A stretch of DNA of 64,000 nucleotides, taken from contig NZ_BMSA01000006.1 of the NCBI RefSeq assembly GCF_014648915.1, forward strand, positions 232,892 through 296,891, in the 5' to 3' direction. The notes beneath the pieces were generated by a model, which saw only the letters and a program-made list of their open reading frames with translations, did no database searches and was not told the DNA's origin. Shown piece by piece: positions 1-8,357 of this stretch; position 1 is the first letter of the stretch, and the number at the start of each line of letters is the position of its first letter. The translations under genes were made by a program, and so were the position numbers. The DNA comes from Streptomyces phaeofaciens. GTDB taxonomy: Bacteria; Actinomycetota; Actinomycetes; Streptomycetales; Streptomycetaceae.

Positions 1-1
1 C

Positions 2-727
2 CTGGTCGCGGCGGCCTCGCCGAACTCCGACCCGGTCCACAAGATCACGATCCTGTCCCGCGGCCGTGCCCTCGGTTACACGATGGTCCTGCCGGACGAG
101 GACAAGTACTCCACCACCCGCAACGAGATGCTGGACCAGCTGGCCTACATGCTGGGCGGCCGCGCGGCGGAGGAGCTGGTCTTCCACGACCCGACCACGG
201 GTGCGGCGAACGACATCGAGAAGGCCACCACCACGGCCCGCGCGATGGTCACCCAGTACGGCATGACCGAGCGTCTGGGCGCCATCAAGTTCGGCGGCGA
301 CAACACCGAGCCGTTCCTCGGCCGTGAGATGGCTCACCAGCGCGACTACTCGGAAGAGGTCGCCGCGCTGGTGGACGAGGAAGTCAAGAAGCTCATCGAG
401 AACGCGCACAACGAGGCCTGGGAGATCCTGGTCGAGAACCGCGACGTCCTCGACAACCTGGTCCTCCAGCTGCTGGAGAGGGAGACGCTGGGCAAGGAGG
501 AGATCGCCGAGATCTTCGCCCCCATCGTCAAGCGTCCCCCGCGGCCGGCCTGGACCGGTTCCTCCCGCCGCACGCCCTCGACCCGTCCGCCGGTGCTCTC
601 CCCCAAGGAGCTGGCCCTGACGAACGGTGCCAACGGCGCCACCCCGGCGATCTCCACCGTGAAGTCCACCGCGGCGGAGGCCACCCCGGTGACCGAGCCG
701 GCCCCGGAGGACCGCCCCGAGAGCTGA
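2..727 (+). CDS. ftsH: FtsH ATP-dependent zinc metalloprotease, C-terminal part
   Basis: This is the C-terminal part of the membrane-anchored AAA+ protease that degrades misfolded membrane and regulatory proteins. The gene begins outside the window, so the membrane segments, AAA module and HEXXH are not visible. The first codons (LVAAASPNSDP) are what normally follows HEAGH in peptidase family M41. The downstream aspartate of the zinc site is in GAANDIEKAT. After the protease domain (about residue 180 of the visible part) there is a Pro/Ser/Thr/Ala-rich tail of about 65 residues, usual in actinobacteria and probably disordered. A strong hairpin terminator follows the stop. The next gene is folE, so there is linkage to the folate genes but no evident functional link. 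Confidence 0.95.
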   Translation: MVAAASPNSDPVHKITILSRGRALGYTMVLPDEDKYSTTRNEMLDQLAYMLGGRAAEELVFHDPTTGAANDIEKATTTARAMVTQYGMTERLGAIKFGGDNTEPFLGREMAHQRDYSEEVAALVDEEVKKLIENAHNEAWEILVENRDVLDNLVLQLLERETLGKEEIAEIFAPIVKRPPRPAWTGSSRRTPSTRPPVLSPKELALTNGANGATPAISTVKSTAAEATPVTEPAPEDRPES

Positions 728-766
728 TCCGGCTCCCGGGCGCCTCTCACCAGGCCCGGAATGGAT

Positions 767-806
767 GCCGCGCCCCCCAGGTTCTAGCCTGGGGGGCGCG
801 GCATTT
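767..806 (+). terminator. Intrinsic terminator after ftsH
   Basis: A 15-bp perfect stem (767-781 with 788-802) closes a 6-nt loop (TTCTAG) and is followed by ATTTT. It lies 40 nt after the ftsH stop and 45 nt before the folE start, so it separates the two transcripts. Confidence 0.85.
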
Positions 807-848
807 TCTGTATGCCCTGTTTGGGACACCTGAGGAACGAGGCAGCAC

Positions 849-1454
849 ATGACCGACCCCGTGACGCTGGACGGCGAGGGTTCGATCGGCGAGTTCGACG
901 AGAAGCGGGCCGAGAACGCCGTACGCGAACTGCTGATCGCGGTGGGCGAGGACCCGGACCGTGAGGGGCTGAAGGAGACTCCGGCGCGGGTGGCGCGGGC
1001 GTACCGGGAGATATTCGCGGGGCTGTGGCAGACGCCCGAGGACGTGCTGACGACGACGTTCGACCTGGGGCACGACGAAATGGTGCTGGTCAAGGACATC
1101 GAGGTGTTCTCGACCTGTGAGCACCATCTGGTGCCGTTCAGGGGCGTGGCGCACGTCGGCTACATCCCGTCGACCACCGGGAAGATCACCGGCCTGTCCA
1201 AGCTGGCCCGGCTGGTGGATGTCTTCGCGCGTCGCCCGCAGGTGCAGGAACGTCTCACCACTCAGGTCGCGGACTCCTTGATGGAGATCCTGGAGCCGCG
1301 CGGTGTGATCGTGGTCGTCGAGTGCGAGCACATGTGCATGTCGATGCGGGGCATCCGCAAGCCCGGTGCCAAGACCATCACCTCGGCGGTGCGCGGGCAG
1401 CTGCGCGACATGGCGACGCGCAACGAGGCGATGAGCCTGATCATGGCTCACTGA
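849..1454 (+). CDS. folE: GTP cyclohydrolase I
   Basis: FolE converts GTP to 7,8-dihydroneopterin triphosphate, the first step of tetrahydrofolate synthesis, in the cytoplasm as a homodecamer. At 201 residues it has the usual length. The zinc ligands of the type IA family are present: C90 and H93 in CEHHLVPF and C163 in CEHMCM. The substrate-binding block KITGLSKLARLVD is intact. The ATG start follows a purine-rich GAGGAACGAGG about 7 nt upstream. It runs opposite to the other folate genes, and its stop lies 1 bp from the stop of the convergent DUF3180 gene, so the pathway is split over two transcripts. Confidence 0.97.
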   Translation: MTDPVTLDGEGSIGEFDEKRAENAVRELLIAVGEDPDREGLKETPARVARAYREIFAGLWQTPEDVLTTTFDLGHDEMVLVKDIEVFSTCEHHLVPFRGVAHVGYIPSTTGKITGLSKLARLVDVFARRPQVQERLTTQVADSLMEILEPRGVIVVVECEHMCMSMRGIRKPGAKTITSAVRGQLRDMATRNEAMSLIMAH

Positions 1455-1455
1455 G

Positions 1456-1941
1456 TCACGCCGCCGACGCCGCTCCGTTGTTGTGGTCGTCGTCCTCCGG
1501 GAGTTTGCAGACGCGCTCCAGGAACAGGGCCGCCGCTATGACGCCGATGCCCGCGACGACGGAGAAGCCGGCGTAGATGGCCTGGTCGCGGCGGGCCGGG
1601 ATGTCGAGTGACTCCAGGAGGAAGACGCCCGTGCCGCCGTACATGCCGGAGACGAGGGCGGCGACCAGGGCGCTGGCCTGGCCGAAGACGACCGCGCGGG
1701 CGGCCATCAGGGGGTCGACGCCCTTGGCGCCGGGACGGCGCTCGCGCTGCGCCTTGAGGCGGGCGCGCAGCGAGAGCGCGGTGGCCAGCAGGACCACCGC
1801 GATCAGGGCGAGGACGATGGGCGCGGCCAGCGGGACGCTGGGCAGGGTCCCGATCGAGTTCCAGAGGCGGGCGCCCGCCCAGGACAGGATGCCGGCCACG
1901 AGGAAGACCCCTACCAGCACCCTGATGCGCAGCTCTCTCAC
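1456..1941 (-). CDS. DUF3180 family membrane protein
   Basis: This 161-residue integral membrane protein has four predicted hydrophobic segments (about residues 7-25, 37-57, 82-102 and 123-141). A basic cytoplasmic loop lies between segments 2 and 3 (LRARLKAQRERRPGAKG). It matches the actinobacterial DUF3180 family, which is commonly the last gene of the folB-folK cluster; its role is unknown. It begins with GTG 55 bp after the folK stop and probably belongs to the same transcript. Constant linkage to folate genes suggests a shared promoter rather than a demonstrated function. Confidence 0.85.
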   Translation of the reverse strand: MRELRIRVLVGVFLVAGILSWAGARLWNSIGTLPSVPLAAPIVLALIAVVLLATALSLRARLKAQRERRPGAKGVDPLMAARAVVFGQASALVAALVSGMYGGTGVFLLESLDIPARRDQAIYAGFSVVAGIGVIAAALFLERVCKLPEDDDHNNGAASAA

Positions 1942-1996
1942 GGTGTCCCTTCAGCTCCCCCGGTACCCCGGACAGTGGTCGTCTTGACCTTAACGA

Positions 1997-2608
1997 CTAC
2001 TCGGGCAGGTGAAGTTCCAGGTCCTTACGCGCGGTGACGCCCTCGCGGGTGACCTCGCCGAGGACGTCCGCGACCGGGCCGTGGCCGGGCAGCTGGGCCT
2101 CCGGCTCCACGTCGTGCCAGGGGGCGAGGACGAAGGCGCGTTCGTGGGCGCGCGGGTGGGGCAGGGTGAGGTGCGGATCGTCGTCGACGACATCGGCGTA
2201 CGCGACGATGTCGACGTCGAGGGTGCGCGCGCCCCAGCGCTCGTCGCGGACGCGGTGGAAGGCCTCCTCGACCGCGTGCGCCCGCTCCAGGAGGGAGGAC
2301 GGGGGCAGGGTCGTCTTCAGCAGGACCACCGCGTTGAAGTACGAGGGCTGGCTGCCGGGCTCGACGCCCCACGGCTCCGTCTCGTACACGGGGGAGACGG
2401 CCTTGATGCGGACACCCGGGGTGTCCTCCAGGGCGTCGATGGCGCCCTGGAGGGTTTCCAGGCGGTTCCCGAGGTTGGAGCCGAGGGAGATCACGGCACG
2501 CTGGGGGTTGTGCAGGGTGGTGTCGGCGGCGTCGACCTTCTCCACGACGGAGGCGGGCACCGGCTGTACGGTCGGGTCGCTGTGACCCTCGGTGAAGGAC
2601 GCGGTCAT
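1997..2608 (-). CDS. folK: 6-hydroxymethyl-7,8-dihydropterin pyrophosphokinase
   Basis: FolK transfers pyrophosphate from ATP to 6-hydroxymethyl-dihydropterin, giving the substrate of FolP. The core starts at about residue 38 (AVISLGSNLGNR). The family signature ERWGARTLDVDIV is intact, with the magnesium-binding aspartates at about 131 and 133. The 203-residue protein has an N-terminal extension of about 36 residues of no recognisable domain; streptomycete FolKs commonly have one. The ATG overlaps the folB stop (ATGA), which implies translational coupling with FolB, whose product is the FolK substrate. Confidence 0.95.
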   Translation of the reverse strand: MTASFTEGHSDPTVQPVPASVVEKVDAADTTLHNPQRAVISLGSNLGNRLETLQGAIDALEDTPGVRIKAVSPVYETEPWGVEPGSQPSYFNAVVLLKTTLPPSSLLERAHAVEEAFHRVRDERWGARTLDVDIVAYADVVDDDPHLTLPHPRAHERAFVLAPWHDVEPEAQLPGHGPVADVLGEVTREGVTARKDLELHLPE

Positions 2609-2964
2609 GCTCGGCTCCGGGTGATCGTGACGGTCACGTCGTCGAAGGGGACGGTGATCGGCGCGTCCGGCTTGTGGACACGAACCTCGACCTCGTCTAC
2701 CCCTTCGTGCTTCAGACAGGCCTGGGCGATGCGCTCGGCGAGCGTCTCGATGAGGTTGACCGGCTCGCCCTCGACGACGGCGACGACCTCCTCCGCCACG
2801 ATGCCGTAGTGCACGGTCTTCGCCAGGTCGTCGTCGGCGGCGGCCGGTCGGGTGTCCAGGCCCAGGACGAGGTCCACGATGAAGGTCTGGCCCTCCTCGC
2901 GTTCCTTGGGGAACACTCCGTGGTACCCGCGGGCCTTCAGGCCGCGCAGCGCGACACGATCCAC
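2605..2964 (-). CDS. folB: Dihydroneopterin aldolase
   Basis: FolB cleaves 7,8-dihydroneopterin to 6-hydroxymethyl-dihydropterin and glycolaldehyde. The 119-residue product begins MDRVALRGLKARGYHGVF, the standard N-terminus, and contains the catalytic-lysine region near its end (VRVHKPDAP). The open frame extends upstream to about 3138, but that part does not resemble the family. The GTG at 2962-2964 has GGAG at suitable spacing (GCAGGAGTGATTCGC before it) and gives the family length. It overlaps folK by four bases. An empty stretch of about 350 bp separates it from the NTF2-like gene upstream. Confidence 0.93.
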   Translation of the reverse strand: MDRVALRGLKARGYHGVFPKEREEGQTFIVDLVLGLDTRPAAADDDLAKTVHYGIVAEEVVAVVEGEPVNLIETLAERIAQACLKHEGVDEVEVRVHKPDAPITVPFDDVTVTITRSRA

Positions 2965-3318
2965 GCGAATCACTCCTGCAATCGTCGGTTTCGGCCGGTC
3001 CGTACCGCGTGCGGGCGACACCCCGGCCTCGAACGAATCTACCTGCGAGCACTGACAGGGCCGGGCCCGACTGCCGTGACCCGGCCCGGAGCCGGGAGTT
3101 TTCACCGGGTGTTTCCCTTGGGGAACCCGGTGGCTCACGGGCTGGTAGCCGCCCCTACCCGTGGGTTCGTGATTCCAACCACTTCTTGGTTCAGGAGGGG
3201 GAACGGCGGCTTCGGGAGGGGCCGGCTGCCTTGCCGGGCCTCGGCCCGTCTGCCGGCCCGCTCCCGGCCCGCGGCCCAGCCGGTCGCCCGCTCCCGGCGC
3301 GGTGGGGGCGTCGCCCGG
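2965..3318 (-). other. 354-bp gap upstream of folB
   Basis: I find no convincing gene here. On the - strand it is the leader or promoter of folB-folK. It contains a nested hairpin at 3105-3130 (CCGGGT pairing with ACCCGG, plus an inner TTCCC/GGGAA) and, at 3240-3300, imperfect repeats of CCCGCTCCCGGC. Nothing matches a known riboswitch that I can recall. Confidence 0.5.
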
Positions 3319-3834
3319 TCAGGGGGAGGCTTCGCCGTCCTCGTCGCTCTCGGACTCGTCGTCGTTGTCGGCGAGGACCGGGGAGGCGTGGTGCGACCAC
3401 AGCTTCCAGCCGTCGCGGGTGCGGCGGAGCACGTTCGTGGCGACCACCAGCTGGCCCACCAGCGGCCCCAGCTCCTCGCCGGCCGCCGGGGCGGGGCCCC
3501 CGCTGAGGATGTTCTCCGTGCAGGTCACCAGGGCGGTGTCACCGGTGACGGAGACATGGACGTCGGTCAGGAAGAACTGGATGTAGTCGGTGTTCGCCAT
3601 GATCAGCGCGTACGACCGCAGCACGTCGCCGCGCCCGGTGAGCACCGGCCAGCCGGGGTGCACGCAGGAGATCACGCCGGTGTCGGCCGGGTCGTGGTAC
3701 TCCTCGTCGACGCCCAGGTCGGCGGGGGTGAGCCAGAGCGAGGACACCGTCTCGAAGTCGCCCCGTTCCAGCGCCTCGTAGAAGGCGGTGTTGGCGGCCT
3801 CGACCTGCTCGACGTCGGTGTGGGGGGCGCTCAC
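3319..3834 (-). CDS. NTF2-like (SnoaL/DUF4440-type) protein in the folate operon
   Basis: The 171-residue protein has an NTF2-like cone fold by pattern: an N-terminal helix pair (VEQVEAANTAFYEALERGDFETVSSLW), a turn with His and Trp, and the closing strands VTGDTALVTCTENIL and TRDGWKLWSHHASPV. The tail is acidic (DNDDESESDEDGE). Members bind small molecules or act as isomerases or hydrolases; the substrate here is unknown. The ATG overlaps the folP stop (3831-3834), so it is translationally coupled to dihydropteroate synthase. The same pairing occurs in many streptomycetes as I remember it, suggesting a role near pterin metabolism, but that is inference. Confidence 0.85.
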   Translation of the reverse strand: MSAPHTDVEQVEAANTAFYEALERGDFETVSSLWLTPADLGVDEEYHDPADTGVISCVHPGWPVLTGRGDVLRSYALIMANTDYIQFFLTDVHVSVTGDTALVTCTENILSGGPAPAAGEELGPLVGQLVVATNVLRRTRDGWKLWSHHASPVLADNDDESESDEDGEASP

Positions 3835-4796
3835 CGGGCTCCTTCTGCGCCGTGGGGCCCCTTTGCGCCGTGGGGCTCGTGGGCGGTGTGCGGGTCGTCC
3901 GTTTCATGGGGGTGCGCGCCGGGTGTGTGCGTGACGGCGCGCGCCTGTTCCACGGCGCGCGCGACCCGTACCGCGTCCGCCGTCGCGCGGACCTCGTGCA
4001 CCCGCACCGCCCACGCCCCGCTGTGCGCGGCGAGCGCGGAGACGGCGGCCGTGGCGGCGTCGCGCTCGCGCGCGGGGGGCGGTGCGCCCTCCGGGCCGGC
4101 CAGGACGCGGCCGAGGAACCGCTTGCGGGAGGCGGCGACGAGCAGCGGGTGCCCCAGGGCGCGCAGCCGGTCGAGGTGGGCGAGCAGCGTGAGGTCGTGG
4201 TCGGCGTCCTTGGAGAAGCCGAGTCCGGGGTCGACGACGACCCGGTCGGGGGCGATGCCGCCCGCGAGAACGGCCTCCACACGCGTGTGCAGCTCGTCGA
4301 CGACCTCGGCGACGACATCGGCGTAGACGCCCTTGACGTTGCCGCCCTCCAGGAAGCCGCGCCAGTGCATGACGACGAAGGGGGCGCCGGCGTCGGCCAC
4401 GACGGGGATCATCTCCGGGTCGGCGAGGCCGCCGCTGACGTCGTTGACCAGGGCGGCGCCGGCCGCGAGGGCCTGGGCGGCGACGGAGGCGCGCATGGTG
4501 TCGACGGAGACGACGACGCCCTCGGCGGCGAGGCCGCGCACGACGGGGATGACACGGCGCAGTTCCTCGGCCTCGTCGACCCGGGTCGCGCCGGGGCGGG
4601 TGGACTCGCCGCCGACGTCGACGAGGTCGGCGCCCTCGTCGACGAGCTGGAGGCCGTGTTTCACGGCGGACGTCGTGTCGAACCAGCGGCCACCGTCGGA
4701 GAAGGAGTCGGGGGTCACGTTGACGACCCCCATGACCGCGCAGCGGTCCCAATCCGGAAGACCGGCGACCCGCCCGCGTCCGCTCTGCTTGCTCAT
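3831..4796 (-). CDS. folP: Dihydropteroate synthase
   Basis: FolP condenses 6-hydroxymethyl-dihydropterin pyrophosphate with 4-aminobenzoate to form dihydropteroate; it is the sulfonamide target. The TIM-barrel motifs are complete: MGVVNVTPDSFSDGG (residues 22-36), GESTRPGA (about 63-70), the pterin-site aspartates in VDTM and NDVSGG, and SRKRFLG near residue 225. At 321 residues it is longer than typical (about 280) because of a C-terminal tail made of His/Pro/Gly/Ala/Glu words such as PHGAKGPHGAEGA. The tail ends right at the overlap with the next gene and has no known function. It is the first gene of the minus-strand folate cluster. Confidence 0.96.
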   Translation of the reverse strand: MSKQSGRGRVAGLPDWDRCAVMGVVNVTPDSFSDGGRWFDTTSAVKHGLQLVDEGADLVDVGGESTRPGATRVDEAEELRRVIPVVRGLAAEGVVVSVDTMRASVAAQALAAGAALVNDVSGGLADPEMIPVVADAGAPFVVMHWRGFLEGGNVKGVYADVVAEVVDELHTRVEAVLAGGIAPDRVVVDPGLGFSKDADHDLTLLAHLDRLRALGHPLLVAASRKRFLGRVLAGPEGAPPPARERDAATAAVSALAAHSGAWAVRVHEVRATADAVRVARAVEQARAVTHTPGAHPHETDDPHTAHEPHGAKGPHGAEGAR

Positions 4797-5009
4797 ACGT
4801 TCAGCGTAGGCCCCGCGGCGGACGGGGACGTCGCCCGGCCCGGACGGAGGCCCCGGGGCTGGGGGCGGGGCTCCCGTCCGGGCGCTCTCGGGGCGCCGCC
4901 GCGGCGCACGGGCCGCGGCCTTCCCGGCGCACGCGCGGCGGCCTCGGCGCCGTCGTCGTCCCTGTACCGGGGCCTTCGCGCCGCCGTCGGCCCCGCGCCG
5001 CCGTCGCTC

Positions 5010-6821
5010 TCATGCCGCCCGCACGTCTCTCTCCGCCGGCGCGTGCGCACACACGCGTGCCGGCTTCGTACGGCGCCGGAGGAAGCGGGGCAGGGGGAGG
5101 GCGAGGTTGACGAAGCCCTCGGCCTGCATGGCGGCGAAGCCGATGCGGGGCAGGTCGCCGGAAGCCCGGTAGACGACGAAACGGGGCTCCCAGCGGGGCT
5201 GGAACTTGGCGTTGAACTTGTACAGCGACTCGATCTGGAACCAGCGGGACAGGAAGACCAGCAGGCCCCGCCAGGCGCGCAGCACCGGGCCCGCGCCGAT
5301 CTTCTCGCCGCGTGCCAGCGCCGCCCGGAACATCGCGAAGTTCAGGGACACGCGCGCGATGCCGAACTTCGGAGCGGCCTGGAGCGCGGCGACGATCAGC
5401 AGCTCGTTCATGCCGGGGTCCGCCGAGCGGTCGCGCCGCATCAGGTCCAGGGACACGCCGTCGGTGCCCCAGGGCACGAAGTGCAGGATCGCCTTCAGAT
5501 CGCCGTACGGGCCGGGCAGTTCGTCGGCCTTGTGGGCGGTCGCGATGAGGCAGTCGCCGTCGGCGGGGTCGCCCACGCGGCCCAGCGCCATGGAGAAGCC
5601 GCGCTCGGTGTCGGTGCCGCGCCAGTCCTCGGCGGCCCGCCGGATCCGCTCCAGCTCGGCCTCGCCGAGGTCACGGACACGTCGTACGCGGGTTTCGTAA
5701 CCGGCGCGCTCGATGCGCTTGACCATCTGTCGCACGTTGCGCATCGCGCGGCCGGCGAGGGAGAAATCCGCGACGTCCACCACCGCCTCGTCGCCCAGTT
5801 CGAGGGCGTCGAGGCCGGTCTCGCGGGTCCAGACCTCGCCGCCGGTCTCCGAGCAGCCCATGACGGCGGGCGTCCAGGAGTGCGCCCTGGCCTCGTCCAT
5901 GAAGCGCTCGATGGCGCCGGGCCAGGCCTCGACGTCGCCGATCGGGTCGCCGCTGGCGAGCATCACGCCGGAGACGACGCGGTAGGTCACCGCGGCCTTG
6001 CCGCTGGGGGAGAAGACGACCCCCTTGTCCCGGCGCAGCGCGAAGTGGCCGAGGGAGTCGCGGCTGCCGTGCTTGACCAGCAGGGCGCGCAGCCGGGTCT
6101 CGTCCTCCTCGGTGAGGCGCGCGGCCGGGTGCTCGGGCCGGAACGCGAGGTAGATGGTGGTGACGGCGGTGATCCAGCCGAGGGCGCCGAGGGAGAAGGC
6201 GACGGTCCAGGAGGTGTTGCCCGCGTAGTCGACCGGGCCCTCGAAGCCGAAGAGGCCGTACAGGACGTGCGTCAGGCGATCGGCCAGGCTCGGGTCGCCG
6301 ATCAGGCGGTTCGGGTGGACGCTGACGATGACCAGTCCGAGACCGAGGGAACCGGCGCCCATGAGGACGAAGTTGGCGAGCGCGCGCCAGCGGCTGCGCG
6401 GGTCGGGCAGGGCGGCGAACTGGTCGCGGTGGACCACCAGCGGCACCAGGAGCGCGATCGAGATGAGCGCGCCCACGATCGAGTGGCGGTACACGAACTG
6501 GGCGGCCGCGCCCGCCGGGAGCAGCACCACCGCGGCACGCCACGCGCGCCGTTTGCCGCGCTTGAGGCCGTGGGCGAGGAGCAGCAGCAGGACGCCGGCG
6601 CTGAGCGAGAGGGCCGCGACGAACGGGCCGAACGAGCCCGGCAGCACCTCGGCGAGGGTGTGCATACGGCTGTGCCGGAACCGCGGGAAGACGCCCGCGG
6701 CCACGTCCAGCAGGCCGACGAGGGCGCAGGCTCTGCCGACGAGGGCGGGCACGGCCTCGGGGCGCGGGCCGCGAGCTATCCGGCGCACCAGGACTGATCG
6801 GCGCGGAACCCCGCCCGACAT
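5010..6821 (-). CDS. MprF-like aminoacyl-phosphatidylglycerol synthase (DUF2156/LPG synthetase C-terminal domain)
   Basis: The protein has an N-terminal membrane part with about six hydrophobic segments (roughly residues 20-220). A long cytoplasmic GNAT-like domain follows, with HGSRDSLGHFALRRDKGVVF, AVTYRVVSGVMLASGDPIG, MRNVRQMVKRIERAGYE and SADPGMNELLI, typical of the MprF C-terminal domain. This domain transfers an amino acid from aminoacyl-tRNA to a lipid. The membrane part is shorter than the 14-TM flippase of full MprF, so this may be synthase only. I chose the ATG at 6821 because AGGGAA lies 9 nt upstream; an ATG at 6845 is also possible. It is divergent from a membrane-anchored esterase. 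Which amino acid and lipid it uses cannot be read from the sequence. Confidence 0.85.
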   Translation of the reverse strand: MSGGVPRRSVLVRRIARGPRPEAVPALVGRACALVGLLDVAAGVFPRFRHSRMHTLAEVLPGSFGPFVAALSLSAGVLLLLLAHGLKRGKRRAWRAAVVLLPAGAAAQFVYRHSIVGALISIALLVPLVVHRDQFAALPDPRSRWRALANFVLMGAGSLGLGLVIVSVHPNRLIGDPSLADRLTHVLYGLFGFEGPVDYAGNTSWTVAFSLGALGWITAVTTIYLAFRPEHPAARLTEEDETRLRALLVKHGSRDSLGHFALRRDKGVVFSPSGKAAVTYRVVSGVMLASGDPIGDVEAWPGAIERFMDEARAHSWTPAVMGCSETGGEVWTRETGLDALELGDEAVVDVADFSLAGRAMRNVRQMVKRIERAGYETRVRRVRDLGEAELERIRRAAEDWRGTDTERGFSMALGRVGDPADGDCLIATAHKADELPGPYGDLKAILHFVPWGTDGVSLDLMRRDRSADPGMNELLIVAALQAAPKFGIARVSLNFAMFRAALARGEKIGAGPVLRAWRGLLVFLSRWFQIESLYKFNAKFQPRWEPRFVVYRASGDLPRIGFAAMQAEGFVNLALPLPRFLRRRTKPARVCAHAPAERDVRAA

Positions 6822-7056
6822 TTCGCCATCTTCCCTGACAGACATCGCATCCCGTAGTTCCGCGAGAGAGCTTGGATCCGGGCCCGATTCGGGCATCCGG
6901 CGACATTGCGCCCTCTAGGACGGTGTCTTGGGGAGAGAGGTTCACTCGGCTCCTCAAAGCCAGTGAAAAGGCCAAGGAAAGTCCGGGACAAGCCCTCGCG
7001 AAGGAGTCGGGGGGACGGGCCTGTGCCCGGACGGAGAGCAGGCAGGAAACCACCGC

Positions 7057-8181
7057 ATGGGTCTCACGAGCAACACAGTGCTGCTGCTGTCGGTCGCGTT
7101 CGCCGTGCTGCTGTTCGTCGGCACGGTGTGGCTGTGGCCACGGCTGGCGCGGCGCGGCTGGCGGGCCGTCGGCGGACGCGTCGGCCTGCTGCTGGCCACA
7201 CAGTTGGCGCTCTTCGTGTCGGTGGGCCTCTCCGCGAACCAGGCCTTCGGTTTCTACGCCAGCTGGGCGGACCTCCTCGGCCGGGAGACCGACGTCGGCG
7301 TGGTCGTCGACCACTCGGCCGGCGGCGCGACGGCGGGGCCCTTACAGGTCGTCGACACCCGGCACGTGGACGGCGGCGGCGGAGGCCCGCGGTACGGCGG
7401 GCAGATCCAGAAGGTCGCCCTCAACGGCCGTACGACGCACATCGCCACACCCGCGTACGTGTACCTGCCGCCGGAGTACTTCGACCCGGCGAACCGCACG
7501 CGTACGTTCCCGGCGGCCGTGGTCCTCACGGGCTACCCCGGTACGGCCGAGGCGCTCGTGGACAAGCTGCACTACCCGCGCACCGCGCGGCAGCTCGCCA
7601 AGGACGGGCGGATGCAGCCGATGATCCTGGTGATGATGCGGCCCACGGTGGCGCCGCCGCGCGACACGGAGTGCGTGGACGTCCCGGGCGGGCCGCAGAC
7701 CGAGTCGTTCTTCGCCGAGGATCTGCCGGACGCGGTGACGGCCCACTACAGGGTCGGGAAGAAGCCCGGCAGCTGGGGCATCATCGGGGACTCCACCGGT
7801 GGCTACTGCGCGCTGAAGCTCGCGATGCACCACCCGGAGGTGTACGCGGCGGGCGCGGGTCTTTCGGCCTACTACAAGGCGCCGGTCGATCCGACCACCG
7901 GTGACCTCTTCCAGGGGAACGAGACCCTGCGCGACGAGGCCGATCTGCACTGGTATCTGAAGAACCGTTCCGCCCCCGACACCTCTCTGCTGGTCACGAG
8001 CAGCAAGGTTGGAGAATCCAACTACAAGGCCACGCTGAAGTTCATCGACGAGGTGAAGGCCAACGGCAGGACGAGGATCTCGTCGATCATCCTCGAAAGC
8101 GGCGGCCACAACTTCAACACCTGGCGACGGGAGATCCCGCCGACACTGGAGTGGATCAGCGGGCGCCTGAGCGACCGGTGA
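7057..8181 (+). CDS. Membrane-anchored alpha/beta-hydrolase esterase
   Basis: Two hydrophobic segments at the N-terminus (about residues 7-27 and 42-60) place the catalytic domain outside the membrane. That domain resembles the esterase D/antigen 85-like alpha/beta hydrolases. The nucleophile elbow is GDSTGG with S246. The C-terminal histidine lies in ESGGHNFNTW, and VVLTGYPG forms the oxyanion region. At 374 residues it is normal for the group. It is divergently transcribed from the MprF-like synthase with 235 bp between them. In Corynebacterium and Enterococcus, surface esterases encoded beside aminoacyl-lipid synthases remove the amino acid from the lipid; I infer, without proof, the same pairing here. 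Confidence 0.85.
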   Translation: MGLTSNTVLLLSVAFAVLLFVGTVWLWPRLARRGWRAVGGRVGLLLATQLALFVSVGLSANQAFGFYASWADLLGRETDVGVVVDHSAGGATAGPLQVVDTRHVDGGGGGPRYGGQIQKVALNGRTTHIATPAYVYLPPEYFDPANRTRTFPAAVVLTGYPGTAEALVDKLHYPRTARQLAKDGRMQPMILVMMRPTVAPPRDTECVDVPGGPQTESFFAEDLPDAVTAHYRVGKKPGSWGIIGDSTGGYCALKLAMHHPEVYAAGAGLSAYYKAPVDPTTGDLFQGNETLRDEADLHWYLKNRSAPDTSLLVTSSKVGESNYKATLKFIDEVKANGRTRISSIILESGGHNFNTWRREIPPTLEWISGRLSDR

Positions 8182-8357
8182 GGGGTCGGCGGGTGCCCGG
8201 TGACGTCGGTCTTCACCCGGCCCGACCGGAAATGATCTTGTTTCCTGTCGAATTCGACGACCGGTCTGTTTCCTGATGTGCAGTGAAGACTTCTGTATGG
8301 CTGTGTTTTTACGGGCCGGGGCGCCAACATTCGCCTACGCGCGGTAAGTTTCTGGCC

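Noticed and set aside
3852..6797. A 981-codon open frame on the + strand opposite folP and the MprF-like gene
   Set aside because: Composition is typical of an antisense GC-rich shadow, and both opposite genes are certain.
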